Assembly (NCBI RefSeq): GCF_003667225.1
Contig: NZ_RCOM01000013.1
Span: 1-43,158, forward strand
Length of the DNA stretch: 43,158 nt
Reading direction: 5' to 3'
DNA from: Kocuria rhizophila
Lineage (GTDB): Bacteria; Actinomycetota; Actinomycetes; Actinomycetales; Micrococcaceae
Part shown: positions 8,707 to 27,156 of the stretch, piece after piece
Layout of the letters: every line of letters begins with the position of its first letter
Position numbering within the stretch: position 1 is the stretch's first letter
Notes under the pieces: generated by a model
The model's input: the letters and a program-made list of their open reading frames with translations, nothing else
Databases searched by the model: none
Told to the model about the DNA's origin: nothing
Translations under genes and position numbers: made by a program

Positions 8707-9450
8707 GTGTTCCTGCGAGACGTCGCTCCCGGGATCCACATGATCCAGAACCACCACGTCAACTGCTACCTGCTGGAGGACTCGCGCGGGCTGACGCTCG
8801 TGGATGCGGGGCTGCCGCGGGTGTGGAACGAGCTGGGGTGGGCGGTGCGCGAGCTCGGGCGGACACCGCAGGACATCCGGGCTCTCGTGCTGACCCACGC
8901 GCACTTCGACCACGTGGGGGTCGCGGCCAAGCTCGTGCGACGCCTGGGGATCCCCGTCTACGCCCACGAGAAGGAGCGCCACCTCGCGGCGCACCCCTAC
9001 TCCTACGCCCACGAACGCCCCACGGCGGTGTACCCGCTGCGCCACCCCCGGGCCGTCCCCGTCCTGGGATCCATGCTGGCGGGCGGGGCCGCCGCCGTGC
9101 GCGGGGTGGACGTCACCCGGGAGCTCACCGCGGGACAGACGGTGCCCGTCCCGGGAAGCCCCCGGGTGGTGGCCACCGCGGGGCACACCTGGGGGCACTG
9201 CGCGCTGCACCTTCCGGACGCCGACGCCGTGATCACGGGGGACGCCCTCGTGACCCTCGACCCCTACACCGGTCTGACCGGGCCGCGCATCGTGGCCGGT
9301 GCGGCCACCGCGGATGCGGACATGGCCCTGGCTTCCCTCGCGGCGATCGCGGACACCGGGGTGGGGCTGGTGCTGCCCGGTCACGGAGATCCGTGGCGCC
9401 TCGGTGCGGTCCGGGCGGCGTCGCAGGGGCGCGCGAACGGCGTCGCCTGA
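8707..9450 (+). CDS. Metallo-beta-lactamase-fold hydrolase (MBL superfamily)
   Basis: This is a 247-residue MBL-fold protein of unknown substrate. The metal-site motif HAHFDH is at residues 64-69. The third-position His is His150 (TAGHTWGH), the bridging Asp is Asp169 (ITGDA) and the last His is His216 (LPGHGDP). This matches the glyoxalase II/MBL plan, and no antibiotic-degrading role is implied. I prefer the GTG at 8707, preceded by GAAGGAGA. An earlier in-frame GTG at 8578 would add 43 residues that look non-native and would run through the hairpin. It follows gcvT by 153 bases, so co-transcription is possible but not shown. Confidence 0.85.
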   Translation: MFLRDVAPGIHMIQNHHVNCYLLEDSRGLTLVDAGLPRVWNELGWAVRELGRTPQDIRALVLTHAHFDHVGVAAKLVRRLGIPVYAHEKERHLAAHPYSYAHERPTAVYPLRHPRAVPVLGSMLAGGAAAVRGVDVTRELTAGQTVPVPGSPRVVATAGHTWGHCALHLPDADAVITGDALVTLDPYTGLTGPRIVAGAATADADMALASLAAIADTGVGLVLPGHGDPWRLGAVRAASQGRANGVA

Positions 9451-9501
9451 GCGCCGACCGGGCATCTTACGGCCCGGGCGGGGTTTCGTCCAGCAAGGGT
9501 G

Positions 9502-9530
9502 TGGACAAGCCCCGGTGGTTCGCCTAAGCT
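9502..9530 (+). promoter_or_regulatory. rpoBC promoter
   Basis: TGGACA (9502-9507) and TAAGCT (9525-9530) are spaced by exactly 17 bases. They lie about 150 bases upstream of rpoB, giving a leader of roughly 140 nt. This is one of the best sigma-70-type matches in the window. Confidence 0.6.
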
Positions 9531-9677
9531 AGTGCTTTGCGTTGTCCCTTATGCATGCGTGCCTTCATATAGCGGTGGGCGCCGCAGGGGCGGCCCGCGA
9601 CACTCGTCGTCACCGGCCCCTTTCTCTCTCCCCGGGAACCTCGCGTATTCACTGCATGTCTGTGGAAGGATCACATC

Positions 9678-13187
<3,510 letters not shown>

Positions 13188-13252
13188 GACCCCGCTCGTC
13201 CACAGATCAGCTCGTCACACTTCAGGATTTTACGAAAGAGGGACAGGACCTT

Positions 13253-17140
<3,888 letters not shown>

Positions 17141-17212
17141 GTCGCCCGCACTGCCGGTCCCGCGCCACGGGCGCGGTGACTGCGTGGTGAAGAGCGACTG
17201 AGTTCCGACCCG

Positions 17213-17252
17213 GCCCGGGTGGGTCTCCCGCACGAGGGAGGTCCACCCGGGC
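17213..17252. terminator. rpoC terminator hairpin
   Basis: GCCCGGGTGG (17213-17222) pairs with CCACCCGGGC (17243-17252), and the stem continues inward through TCCC and GGGA. It is followed by TTCGTCGTG. It closes the rpoBC unit. Confidence 0.7.
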
Positions 17253-17523
17253 TTCGTCGTGTCCCGGCTCCTGTCGTTGATCCAGACGCGGACGGCCGCA
17301 GGGGGAAGGGGCGCAGATTGGTGAGAGCCGAGATCAAAGAACAAACGGATGCAGTTGACCGCGCACGAAGCTTCCACTGCCAGCCCATAAGGCAAACGAA
17401 AACAGTTGTCCAGACCGGGCCGGCGCGTGGTGGAAGGGTGGCCGCACGGGCTGCTGTCCGGCGGGTGGCCCGCACGTGAGGCCGCGACGGCTCGCGGGAG
17501 TTTCCAGGACGGTCCCTCTCCGG
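17253..17523. other. Gene-free stretch between rpoC terminator and rpsL promoter
   Basis: No gene is supported here. The part from about 17325 to 17410 is clearly richer in A and T than anything nearby (runs such as GATCAAAGAACAAACGG and GGCAAACGAAAACAG). Such a stretch upstream of a strong promoter could help RNA polymerase or a regulator bind, but no specific site is recognisable. TTGACC at 17355 has no matching -10 box. Confidence 0.4.
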
Positions 17524-17552
17524 TTCCGCGGACCGGACGGGTCTGATACGAT
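17524..17552 (+). promoter_or_regulatory. str operon promoter with extended -10
   Basis: TACGAT (17547-17552) is preceded by TGA, giving an extended -10 (TGATACGAT). Seventeen bases upstream is TTCCGC (17524-17529), a weak -35, as expected when an extended -10 is used. The leader to rpsL would be about 200 nt. A small hairpin (CAGAAT 17558-17563 with ATTCTG 17578-17583) lies at its 5' end. Confidence 0.6.
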
Positions 17553-17760
17553 GGGGCAGAATTGCTCGATTCCGGGCATTCTGCAATGAGATGGCAAATC
17601 GGACCCTGTCCTGTGGTACGCACCTTGTACCTAGATGCCATCTTTCGTCATGCTCAGGGGAGGATCCGCGGCGCGGAACCTGCCCGCGAGCACCCCGGGA
17701 TCAATGTTCCGTCACCGGCGGGCCCGGCAACCACCGGACTCCGCTCCAACAGGAGGCACT

Positions 17761-18135
17761 GTGCCAACTATCCAGCAACTGGTCCGCAAGGGCCGGCACT
17801 CCAAGGTCGTGAAGACCAAGGCTCCCGCGCTCAAGGGGAACCCCATGAAGCGCGGCGTCTGCACCCGCGTGTTCACCACCACCCCCAAGAAGCCGAACTC
17901 GGCGCTGCGCAAGGTGGCCCGTGTGAAGCTCAACGGCGGCGTGGAAGTCACCGCCTACATCCCCGGCGAGGGCCACAACCTGCAGGAGCACTCCATCGTG
18001 CTCGTGCGCGGCGGTCGTGTGAAGGACCTCCCCGGTGTCCGCTACAAGATCGTGCGCGGCGCGCTCGACACCCAGGGTGTCAAGGGTCGCCAGCAGGCCC
18101 GCTCCCGCTACGGCGCCAAGAAGGAGAAGAAGTAA
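17761..18135 (+). CDS. rpsL: 30S ribosomal protein S12
   Basis: S12 is the decoding-centre protein, 124 residues. [11 protein letters not shown] contains Lys43, and [10 protein letters not shown] contains Lys88; both are in the streptomycin-sensitive state. Asp89, the known methylthiolation site in other bacteria, is present. The GTG at 17761 is chosen because AGGAGG lies at 17751-17756; the frame is open further upstream but adds unrelated residues. The stop overlaps the rpsG start (TAATG). Confidence 0.97.
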
Positions 18136-18605
18136 TGCCTCGTAAAGGTCCCGCTCCCAAGCGCCCCCTCGTCGTCGATCCCGTCTACGGCTCGCCCGTG
18201 GTCACGCAGCTGATCAACAAGGTCCTGCAGGACGGCAAGAAGTCCACCGCCGAGCGCATCGTCTACGGTGCCCTCGAAGGTGTGCGCAACAAGACCAACT
18301 CCGATCCGGTGGCCACCCTGAAGAAGGCCCTGGAGAACGTGAAGCCGGCCCTCGAGGTCCGCTCCCGTCGCGTCGGCGGCGCCACCTACCAGGTGCCCGT
18401 CGAGGTCAAGGCCGGTCGCGCCCAGGCGCTCTCCCTGCGCTGGCTCGTGGGCTACTCCAAGGCCCGTCGTGAGAACACCATGACCGAGCGCCTGCAGAAC
18501 GAGATCCTCGATGCCTCCAACGGCCTCGGTGCCGCTGTCAAGCGCCGCGAGGACACCCACAAGATGGCCGAGTCCAACAAGGCCTTCGCCCACTACCGCT
18601 GGTAA
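18135..18605 (+). CDS. rpsG: 30S ribosomal protein S7
   Basis: S7 is a primary assembly protein of the 30S head, 156 residues, starting [20 protein letters not shown] and containing the conserved [12 protein letters not shown] and ALRWLV-like segments. The ATG at 18135 shares its A with the rpsL stop. An upstream ATG at 17562 in the same frame is not real, because it runs through rpsL in another frame. A GC-rich perfect palindrome follows before fusA. Confidence 0.97.
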   Translation: MPRKGPAPKRPLVVDPVYGSPVVTQLINKVLQDGKKSTAERIVYGALEGVRNKTNSDPVATLKKALENVKPALEVRSRRVGGATYQVPVEVKAGRAQALSLRWLVGYSKARRENTMTERLQNEILDASNGLGAAVKRREDTHKMAESNKAFAHYRW

Positions 18606-18619
18606 AATTCGGTAGTCCT

Positions 18620-18647
18620 GTCGGCCCCGCGGATCCGCGGGGCCGAC
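18620..18647. repeat. 28-bp perfect palindrome between rpsG and fusA
   Basis: The half-site GTCGGCCCCGCGGA (18620-18633) is followed directly by its exact reverse complement (18634-18647), with a BamHI-like GGATCC at the centre. In RNA it forms a 12-bp hairpin. It lies in the 81-base rpsG-fusA gap and has no T-run, so partial termination, processing or protein binding are all possible. Confidence 0.6.
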
Positions 18648-18686
18648 TTCCAGGGCCCGGCACCACCTTTTACGAAGGGAACCATC

Positions 18687-20801
18687 GTGGCACTCGACGT
18701 GCTTACCGACCTCAACAAGGTCCGCAATATCGGCATCATGGCTCACATCGATGCCGGTAAGACCACGACCACCGAACGCATCCTGTTCTACACGGGCATC
18801 AACCACAAGCTCGGCGAGACGCACGACGGTGCCTCCACGATGGACTGGATGGCCCAGGAGCAGGAACGCGGCATCACCATCACCTCCGCCGCGACGTCGT
18901 GCTACTGGCACGACTACCAGATCAACATCATCGACACCCCGGGTCACGTGGACTTCACGGTCGAGGTCGAGCGCTCCCTGCGCGTGCTCGACGGCGCCGT
19001 GGCGGTCTTCGACGGCAAGGAGGGCGTGGAGCCCCAGTCCGAGACCGTGTGGCGCCAGGCCGACAAGTACGAAGTGCCCCGCATCTGCTTCGTCAACAAG
19101 ATGGACAAGCTGGGCGCCGACTTCTACTTCACCGTGGACACCATCAAGTCCCGTCTGGGTGCCACCCCGCTCGTGCTGCAGCTGCCGATCGGCGCGGAGA
19201 ACGACTTCGTGGGCGTGGTCGACCTCATCACCATGAAGGCCCTGGTCTGGGAGGGCGACTCCAAGGGTGACGTCTCCCTGGGTGCCAAGTACGAGACCCG
19301 TGAGATCCCCGAGGACCTCCAGGACCGCGCCGCAGAGTACCGCAACCAGCTGGTCGAGGCCGTGGCCGAGGCCGACGACGACCTCATGGAGAAGTACCTC
19401 GGCGGCGAGGAGCTGACGGAGGACGAGATCAAGCTCGGCATCCGCAAGCTCACCATCTCCTCCGCCGCGTACCCCGTTCTGTGCGGCTCCGCGTTCAAGA
19501 ACCGCGGCGTGCAGCCCATGCTCGACGCCGTGGTGGACTACCTGCCCTCCCCGCTCGACGTGGAGGACGTGCAGGGTCACGCTGTGAACGACGAGGAAGA
19601 GGTGCTCACCCGCACCGCAGACGCCAACGGCCCGTTCGCCGCGCTGGCGTTCAAGGTCGCGTCGCACCCGTTCTACGGCCAGCTCACGTACATCCGCGTG
19701 TACTCCGGCAAGGCCAAGGCCGGCGAGCAGGTCCTGAACTCCACCAAGGGCAAGCGCGAGCGCATCGGCAAGCTCTTCCAGATGCACTCCAACAAGGAGA
19801 ACCCGGTGGAGGAGATCTCCGCCGGTCACATCTACGCGGCCATCGGTCTGAAGGACACCACCACGGGCGACACCCTGTGCGACTCGTCCAGCCCGATCGT
19901 GCTGGAGTCCATGAGCTTCCCCAAGCCCGTGATCTTCGTGGCCATCGAGCCCAAGACCAAGGGCGACCAGGAGAAGCTCTCCACCGCCATCCAGAAGCTC
20001 TCCGCCGAGGACCCCACCTTCACGGTGTCCCTCAACGACGAGACCGGCCAGACCGAGATCGGCGGCATGGGCGAGCTGCACCTGGACATCCTGGTGGACC
20101 GCATGAAGCGCGAGTTCCGCGTGGAGGCCAACGTGGGCAAGCCCCAGGTGGCCTACCGCGAGACCATCAAGAAGGCTGTCGAGAAGGTCGACTACACCCA
20201 CAAGAAGCAGACGGGTGGCTCCGGCCAGTTCGCCAAGGTGCAGGTCTCCTTCGAGCCGTTGCCCCTGGACGCCGAGGAGCTGTACGAGTTCGACAACGCC
20301 GTGACCGGTGGTCGCGTGCCGCGCGAGTACATCCCCTCCGTGGACCACGGCATCCAGGACGCCATGCAGCTCGGCATCCTCGCCGGCTACCCGGTCGTGG
20401 GCGTCAAGGCCACGCTGGTCGACGGCGCCTACCACGACGTCGACTCCTCCGAGATGGCGTTCAAGATCGCCGGCTCCATGGTGTTCAAGGAGGGTGCGCG
20501 CCGTGCGAACCCGGTGCTGCTCGAGCCGCTCATGGCCGTCGAGGTCCGCACGCCCGAGGAGTACATGGGTGACGTCATCGGCGACCTGAACTCCCGCCGT
20601 GGCCAGATCCAGTCCATGGAGGACGTCACGGGTGTCAAGCTCGTGCAGGCTCTGGTGCCGCTGTCCGAGATGTTCGGCTACATCGGCGACCTGCGTTCCA
20701 AGACGCAGGGTCGCGCCGTGTACTCGATGCAGTTCGACAGCTACTCAGAGGTTCCCAAGGCCGTGGCCGAGGAGATCATCCAGAAGAACCGCGGCGAGTG
20801 A
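18687..20801 (+). CDS. fusA: Elongation factor G
   Basis: EF-G is the GTPase that drives ribosomal translocation; 704 residues, a normal length. The P-loop is AHIDAGKTT (19-27), followed by the RGIT switch segment, DTPGHVDF and NKMDK. Domains II-V are complete to the C-terminus. The GTG start at 18687 follows AAGGGA and gives the usual [20 protein letters not shown] start. It is the third gene of the str operon. Confidence 0.97.
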   Translation: MALDVLTDLNKVRNIGIMAHIDAGKTTTTERILFYTGINHKLGETHDGASTMDWMAQEQERGITITSAATSCYWHDYQINIIDTPGHVDFTVEVERSLRVLDGAVAVFDGKEGVEPQSETVWRQADKYEVPRICFVNKMDKLGADFYFTVDTIKSRLGATPLVLQLPIGAENDFVGVVDLITMKALVWEGDSKGDVSLGAKYETREIPEDLQDRAAEYRNQLVEAVAEADDDLMEKYLGGEELTEDEIKLGIRKLTISSAAYPVLCGSAFKNRGVQPMLDAVVDYLPSPLDVEDVQGHAVNDEEEVLTRTADANGPFAALAFKVASHPFYGQLTYIRVYSGKAKAGEQVLNSTKGKRERIGKLFQMHSNKENPVEEISAGHIYAAIGLKDTTTGDTLCDSSSPIVLESMSFPKPVIFVAIEPKTKGDQEKLSTAIQKLSAEDPTFTVSLNDETGQTEIGGMGELHLDILVDRMKREFRVEANVGKPQVAYRETIKKAVEKVDYTHKKQTGGSGQFAKVQVSFEPLPLDAEELYEFDNAVTGGRVPREYIPSVDHGIQDAMQLGILAGYPVVGVKATLVDGAYHDVDSSEMAFKIAGSMVFKEGARRANPVLLEPLMAVEVRTPEEYMGDVIGDLNSRRGQIQSMEDVTGVKLVQALVPLSEMFGYIGDLRSKTQGRAVYSMQFDSYSEVPKAVAEEIIQKNRGE

Positions 20802-20805
20802 GCCA

Positions 20806-20821
20806 TCGGGGTTCGCCCCGA
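20806..20821 (+). terminator. UUCG-capped hairpin after fusA
   Basis: TCGGGG (20806-20811), TTCG loop, CCCCGA (20816-20821), followed by GATTTC. The stem is short but carries a very stable tetraloop. It may cause partial termination between fusA and tuf. Confidence 0.45.
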
Positions 20822-20824
20822 GAT

Positions 20825-20854
20825 TTCAGTAAATTCGTAATCCAGAAGTAGACT
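20825..20854 (+). promoter_or_regulatory. Possible separate promoter of tuf
   Basis: TTCAGT (20825-20830) and TAGACT (20849-20854) are 18 bases apart in an A/T-rich pocket directly after the fusA hairpin. A tuf-specific promoter would fit the high demand for EF-Tu. Confidence 0.4.
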
Positions 20855-20958
20855 TGCACAGGTTTCGACACGCTCAGCGCCGATGCGCTGTGGTCACATG
20901 CTCCGGTGCCCGGAGCAGTCGAGCAAGTCTCACCTCAATGTTCTAGGAGGAACACATC

Positions 20959-22149
<1,191 letters not shown>

Positions 22150-22190
22150 TCATGTGATGATCGGGGAGAGGTTCTGAACTGATCCCTCGT

Positions 22191-22224
22191 GAAGCCCCGT
22201 GGTTCCCCGGAACCACGGGGCTTC
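22191..22224. terminator. tuf terminator
   Basis: GAAGCCCCGTGGTTCC (22191-22206) and GGAACCACGGGGCTTC (22209-22224) form a perfect 16-bp stem with a minimal loop. It is symmetrical enough to act in both directions. Confidence 0.8.
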
Positions 22225-22446
22225 GTCGTACCCGCTAGCTACGCCGAGGTTTTCACGTCCCCAGGTTCCCCGGTGACCCGGTGCAGCGGGTCGAGGCTGC
22301 CGGCGGCCGACGATCGCTGTCGCAGCGGTGCGCCCCGGTGCATGACACCTGGGACTACCGGCTGCGGCCACCTTACCTCGCGTTCCCGAGTCGGGCGGGG
22401 CGACGTCGTTGGGCCCGGGGGAGCGTCCCAGGTGCGGTCTCCCAGG
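22225..22446. other. Gene-free stretch between tuf terminator and S10 promoter
   Basis: I see no supported gene or named site here. Open frames exist on both strands but have no recognisable protein sequence and no ribosome binding site. Confidence 0.5.
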
Positions 22447-22476
22447 TTGCGCCGCTGCTGTTCTCTCTGGCAGAAT
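22447..22476 (+). promoter_or_regulatory. S10 operon promoter
   Basis: TTGCGC (22447-22452) and CAGAAT (22471-22476) are 18 bases apart. The transcript would start near 22483 and have a leader of about 345 nt before rpsJ. Confidence 0.5.
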
Positions 22477-22482
22477 GGTCGC

Positions 22483-22826
22483 TGTTGTTCGCTCAGCGGC
22501 GCGTGCTTCACGCGCGGCGGCACCAACGCCTCGTACGTCGCAGGAACCGGGTGCAATGCAGTTGTGCAGCCGAAGCACTCGTGACGCACGCAGCACCGCG
22601 CGGCCGCGCCGCGGACAACCACTCATCACCGGCACCATGTCATTGTGCGAGCTCGGCAGCGTAGTCCACCGCGACACGCCCGAGTTCGGGTGCCGGAGCC
22701 CCGGCAGGGTGAGGAACCCGGAATCGTCCGGATTCAGTCTGTGCGGGGCGGCGGCAGAGGCCGCCGAACACAAGGAGCCCTGGGCTCCATACAGGGAAGT
22801 ACTTGAAGAAAGAGAGTCACGACGCC
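22483..22826 (+). promoter_or_regulatory. Long structured leader of the S10 operon
   Basis: No gene is supported in this leader. Its last 140 nt hold four successive hairpins: TGCCGG/CCGGCA (22691-22706), CCGGA/TCCGG with an alternative GAATC/GATTC pairing (22718-22735), CGGCGGC/GCCGCCG (22749-22766) and GGAGCC/GGCTCC (22774-22788). The last one ends about 15 bases before the AAGAAAGAGAG ribosome binding site. S10 operons in other phyla are controlled by L4 acting on the leader; whether this one is similar is unknown. Confidence 0.45.
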
Positions 22827-23135
22827 ATGGCGGGACAGAAAATCCGCATCCGGCTGAAGTCCTATGACCACGAGGTCATCGACGTCTCGGCCCGGAAGAT
22901 CGTTGAGACGGTGACGCGCGCAGGCGCCACGGTGGTGGGACCCGTCCCGCTGCCCACCGAGAAGAATGTGTACTGCGTCATCCGGTCGCCGCACAAGTAC
23001 AAGGACAGCCGCGAGCACTTCGAGATGCGCACGCACAAGCGGCTGATCGACATCATCGACCCCACGCCCAAGGCTGTCGACTCGCTCATGCGTCTCGACC
23101 TGCCCGCTGACGTGAACATCGAAATCAAGCTGTAA
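22827..23135 (+). CDS. rpsJ: 30S ribosomal protein S10
   Basis: S10 is a 30S head protein that also serves as NusE in transcription antitermination. The 102-residue product begins [19 protein letters not shown], the normal family start and length. A TTG eight codons upstream (22803) is in frame, but the ATG at 22827 is better placed behind AAGAAAGAGAG. It is the first gene of the S10 operon. Confidence 0.97.
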
Positions 23136-23151
23136 AAAGGATCGCACCCCA

Positions 23152-23808
23152 ATGACTACCACTTTCGAACGCCAGGTGAAGGGCCTGCTGGGCACGAAGC
23201 TCGGCATGACCCAGGTCTGGGACGAGAACGGGAAGTTCGTGCCGGTGACCGTGGTCAAGGCCGACTCCAACGTCGTGACGCAGCTGCGCAACGAGGACAA
23301 GGACGGCTACAACGCCGTGCAGATCGGCTTCGGTGCGATCGATCCCCGCAAGGTGACCAAGCCGCTGGCCGGTCACTTCGCCGCTGCAGGCGTGACGCCC
23401 CGTCGCCACGTCGTCGAACTCCGTACTTCCGACGCCGCCGAGTACGAGCTGGGACAGGAACTGTCCGTCGAGCTCTTCGAGGCCGGCGCCAAGGTCGACG
23501 TGGTCGGCACCACCAAGGGCAAGGGCACGGCCGGTGTGATGAAGCGTCACGGCTTCTCCGGCGTCGGCGCCTCCCACGGTGCGCACAAGAACCACCGCAA
23601 GCCGGGCTCCATCGGCGGCGCGTCGTACCCCGCACGCGTGTTCAAGGGCATGCGCATGGCCGGTCGGATGGGCAACGCCCGTCACACCACCATGAACCTG
23701 ACCGTGCACGCGGTTGACGCCGAGAACTCCCTGCTGCTCATCAAGGGCGCCCTGCCGGGCCCCAAGGGATCGGTCGTCCTCGTCCGTTCCACCGTGAAGG
23801 GAGCTTGA
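23152..23808 (+). CDS. rplC: 50S ribosomal protein L3
   Basis: L3 is an early assembly protein whose loop reaches the peptidyl-transferase centre; 218 residues. Typical segments are [16 protein letters not shown] near the N-terminus and the central [21 protein letters not shown] loop region. The ATG follows AAAAAGG, 16 bases after rpsJ. Confidence 0.97.
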   Translation: MTTTFERQVKGLLGTKLGMTQVWDENGKFVPVTVVKADSNVVTQLRNEDKDGYNAVQIGFGAIDPRKVTKPLAGHFAAAGVTPRRHVVELRTSDAAEYELGQELSVELFEAGAKVDVVGTTKGKGTAGVMKRHGFSGVGASHGAHKNHRKPGSIGGASYPARVFKGMRMAGRMGNARHTTMNLTVHAVDAENSLLLIKGALPGPKGSVVLVRSTVKGA

Positions 23809-23813
23809 TATCC

Positions 23814-24437
23814 ATGGCAACTGAAACCGTCAACGTCGAGCTGCCCGCTGAGATCTTCGACGCGCAGACCAATGTGGCGCTGCTGCACCAGGTCGTCGTC
23901 GCCCAGCTGGCCGCCGCGCGTCAGGGCACGCACAAGACCAAGACCCGCGCCGAGGTCTCCGGCGCCGGCCGCAAGCCGTTCAAGCAGAAGGGCACTGGCC
24001 GCGCCCGTCAGGGCTCCATCCGCGCCCCGCACATGACCGGTGGTGGCGTGGTCCACGGTCCGACGCCGCGTGACTACTCCCAGCGCACCCCCAAGAAGAT
24101 GAAGGTCGCCGCCCTGCGCGGAGCCCTCTCTGACCGGGCCCGCAACGGCCGCATCCACGTGGTTGCGGATCTGGTGAGCGGTGCCGAGCCGTCCACGAAG
24201 GCCGCCAAGCAGGCGCTGCGCTCGATCTCCGAGCGCAAGAACCTGCTGGTCGTGCTGGACCGCGGCGAGGACACCGCCGCGCTGTCCGTGCGCAACCTGG
24301 TCAACGTGCACGCCGTGTACGCCGATCAGCTCAACACGTACGACGTGCTCGTCTCGGACGACGTGGTCTTCACCAAGGCCGCCTACGAGTCGTTCGTGGC
24401 AGCCGCGTCCGGTAGCAAGCAGGAGGACGCCAAGTGA
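23814..24437 (+). CDS. rplD: 50S ribosomal protein L4
   Basis: L4 lines the exit tunnel and in several bacteria represses its own operon. The product is 207 residues from the ATG at 23814, which follows GAAGGGAG. A TTG at 23805 is also in frame but overlaps the rplC stop and is less likely. The tunnel-loop region [19 protein letters not shown] is intact. The stop overlaps rplW (GTGA). Confidence 0.97.
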   Translation: MATETVNVELPAEIFDAQTNVALLHQVVVAQLAAARQGTHKTKTRAEVSGAGRKPFKQKGTGRARQGSIRAPHMTGGGVVHGPTPRDYSQRTPKKMKVAALRGALSDRARNGRIHVVADLVSGAEPSTKAAKQALRSISERKNLLVVLDRGEDTAALSVRNLVNVHAVYADQLNTYDVLVSDDVVFTKAAYESFVAAASGSKQEDAK

Positions 24438-24739
24438 GCGCCATCTACAACAAGGACCCGCGCGACGTCATCATCCGTCCCGTGGTCTCCGAGAAGTCCT
24501 ACGGTCTGATCGACGAGGGCAAGTACACCTTCCAGGTGGACCCCTCGGCCAACAAGACCGAGATCAAGTACGCAATCGAGCAGATCTTCGGTGTGAAGGT
24601 TGCGTCCATCAACACCCTCAACCGTCCCGGCAAGCGCAAGCGCACTCGCTTCGGCTGGGGACAGCGAAAGGCCACCAAGCGTGCCGTCGTGTCCCTTCGG
24701 GAAGGCTCCATCGACATCTTCGGCGGTCCGCTCTCCTGA
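24434..24739 (+). CDS. rplW: 50S ribosomal protein L23
   Basis: L23 sits at the tunnel exit and docks trigger factor and the signal recognition particle. The product is 101 residues. [15 protein letters not shown] near the N-terminus and the basic extended loop [20 protein letters not shown] are typical. The GTG start overlaps the rplD stop by 4 bases, indicating translational coupling. Confidence 0.97.
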   Translation: MSAIYNKDPRDVIIRPVVSEKSYGLIDEGKYTFQVDPSANKTEIKYAIEQIFGVKVASINTLNRPGKRKRTRFGWGQRKATKRAVVSLREGSIDIFGGPLS

Positions 24740-24770
24740 GCGGAGACCACTTTAACGAGGAACTCAAAAC

Positions 24771-25610
<840 letters not shown>

Positions 25611-25622
25611 GGAGCCTGAACA

Positions 25623-25904
25623 ATGCCACGCAGTCTCAAAAAGGGCCCTTTCGTTGATCAGCACCTCTTCGTGAAGGTCGCCAAGGAGAACGAGAAGGGC
25701 ACCAAGAACGTCATCAAGACGTGGTCCCGCCGTTCCATGATCATCCCCGACATGCTCGGCCACACCATTGCCGTGCACGACGGGCGCAAGCACGTTCCCG
25801 TGTTCGTCACGGAGTCGATGGTCGGGCACAAGCTCGGCGAGTTCGCTCCCACCCGCACGTTCCGCGGCCATGTGAAGGACGACAAGAAGGGCAAGCGTCG
25901 CTGA
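25623..25904 (+). CDS. rpsS: 30S ribosomal protein S19
   Basis: S19 is a 30S head protein in the A-site finger bridge; 93 residues, starting [15 protein letters not shown] and including the conserved [21 protein letters not shown] precedes the ATG. A perfect inverted repeat overlaps its stop codon. Confidence 0.97.
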   Translation: MPRSLKKGPFVDQHLFVKVAKENEKGTKNVIKTWSRRSMIIPDMLGHTIAVHDGRKHVPVFVTESMVGHKLGEFAPTRTFRGHVKDDKKGKRR

Positions 25905-25918
25905 CCCCAGGGGTCAGC
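25900..25918 (+). other. Inverted repeat over the rpsS stop codon
   Basis: GCTGACCCC (25900-25908) and GGGGTCAGC (25910-25918) flank a single A, giving at least a 7-bp hairpin that includes the rpsS TGA. It may slow ribosomes or serve as a processing site between rpsS and rplV. Confidence 0.4.
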
Positions 25919-25956
25919 ACGCTGCACTTCTTCGACAAGACGAGAGAAGGAAAGCA

Positions 25957-26322
25957 ATGGAAGCCAAGGCATCTGCGCGCTACATCCGCGTGACGCCTAT
26001 GAAGGCCCGGCGCGTCGTCAACCTGATTCGTGGCCAGCAGGCGAATGAGGCATTGGCGATTCTGAAGTTTGCCCCCCAGGCAGCTTCCGAGCCGGTGTTC
26101 AAGGTTCTCGAATCCGCCGTGGCGAACGCCCGGCAGAAGGCCGACCGCGAGGGACTCGCGTTCAAGCCGGAAGACCTCGTGGTCTCCGCGGCCTTCGTGG
26201 ACGAGGGACCCACCATGAAGCGGTTCCAGCCGCGTGCCCAGGGCCGTGCGTTCCGCATCAACAAGCGCACGAGCCACGTGACCGTGGTCGTGGCGACCCC
26301 GGAGAAGGAGGAGGTCCGCTAA
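25957..26322 (+). CDS. rplV: 50S ribosomal protein L22
   Basis: L22 lines the exit tunnel; 121 residues. The tunnel hairpin [15 protein letters not shown] is intact, with no insertion or deletion of the macrolide-resistance type. The ATG follows GAAGGAAAGC. The stop is directly followed by the rpsC GTG with no gap. Confidence 0.97.
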   Translation: MEAKASARYIRVTPMKARRVVNLIRGQQANEALAILKFAPQAASEPVFKVLESAVANARQKADREGLAFKPEDLVVSAAFVDEGPTMKRFQPRAQGRAFRINKRTSHVTVVVATPEKEEVR

Positions 26323-27156
26323 GTGGGACAGAAAATCAACCCCAACGGATTCCGTCTGGGCATCACCACCGACCACGTCTCGCACTGGTACGCCGACTCC
26401 AACCAGCCGGGTCAGCGCTACAAGGACTACATCCGCGAGGACGTCAAGATCCGCGAGCTCATGTCCAAGGGCATGGACCGCGCCGGCATCTCCAAGGTCG
26501 AGATCGAGCGCACCCGTGACCGCGTCCGCGTGGACATCCACACGGCACGTCCGGGCATCGTGATCGGCCGCCGCGGCGCCGAGGCGGACCGCATCCGCGG
26601 CGAGCTCGAGAAGCTCACCGGCAAGCAGATCCAGCTCAACATCCTCGAGGTGAAGAACCCGGAGATCGACGCGCAGCTCGTCGCCCAGGGTGTTGCCGAG
26701 CAGCTGGCCTCCCGTGTCGCGTTCCGCCGCGCCATGAAGAAGGCCATCCAGTCCGCGCAGCGCGCTGGTGCCAAGGGCATCCGGATCCAGTGCGCCGGCC
26801 GTCTGGGCGGTGCGGAGATGTCCCGCTCGGAGTTCTACCGCGAAGGCCGTGTGCCCCTGCACACCCTGCGCGCGAACATCGACTACGGCTTCTTCGAGGC
26901 GAAGACCACCTTCGGCCGCATCGGCGTGAAGGTCTGGATCTACAAGGGCGACCTGACCGACAAGGAACTGGCTGCCCAGCAGGCGGCTGCTCCGTCCTCG
27001 CGCGGTCGCAACGACCGTCGCGGCGGCGGCGGTGGCGAGCGGCGTCGTCGTCCGAATGACCGTAACGACCGTGGCGGGCGCCGTGAGCGCGACTCCGCCG
27101 CAGCCCCCCAGCAGAACAGCGCTGCGGAGGCCAACAACGCAGAGGGTGGTAAGTAA
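26323..27156 (+). CDS. rpsC: 30S ribosomal protein S3 with RG-rich C-terminal tail
   Basis: S3 forms part of the mRNA entry channel and its helicase function; 277 residues, longer than the roughly 233 of E. coli. The KH domain ([19 protein letters not shown]) and the C-terminal RNA-contact region are complete to about residue 222. After that comes a low-complexity tail rich in Arg, Gly, Asn and Asp, with [14 protein letters not shown] and [13 protein letters not shown] segments. GTG start immediately after rplV. Its stop overlaps rplP (TAATG). Confidence 0.97.
   Translation: MGQKINPNGFRLGITTDHVSHWYADSNQPGQRYKDYIREDVKIRELMSKGMDRAGISKVEIERTRDRVRVDIHTARPGIVIGRRGAEADRIRGELEKLTGKQIQLNILEVKNPEIDAQLVAQGVAEQLASRVAFRRAMKKAIQSAQRAGAKGIRIQCAGRLGGAEMSRSEFYREGRVPLHTLRANIDYGFFEAKTTFGRIGVKVWIYKGDLTDKELAAQQAAAPSSRGRNDRRGGGGGERRRRPNDRNDRGGRRERDSAAAPQQNSAAEANNAEGGK

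Noticed and set aside
22150-22773. Minus-strand open frame of 207 codons in the tuf-rpsJ gap
   Set aside because: Composition is biased to Ala, Arg, Pro and Gly without any known motif; it runs through the tuf terminator and the S10 leader hairpins.
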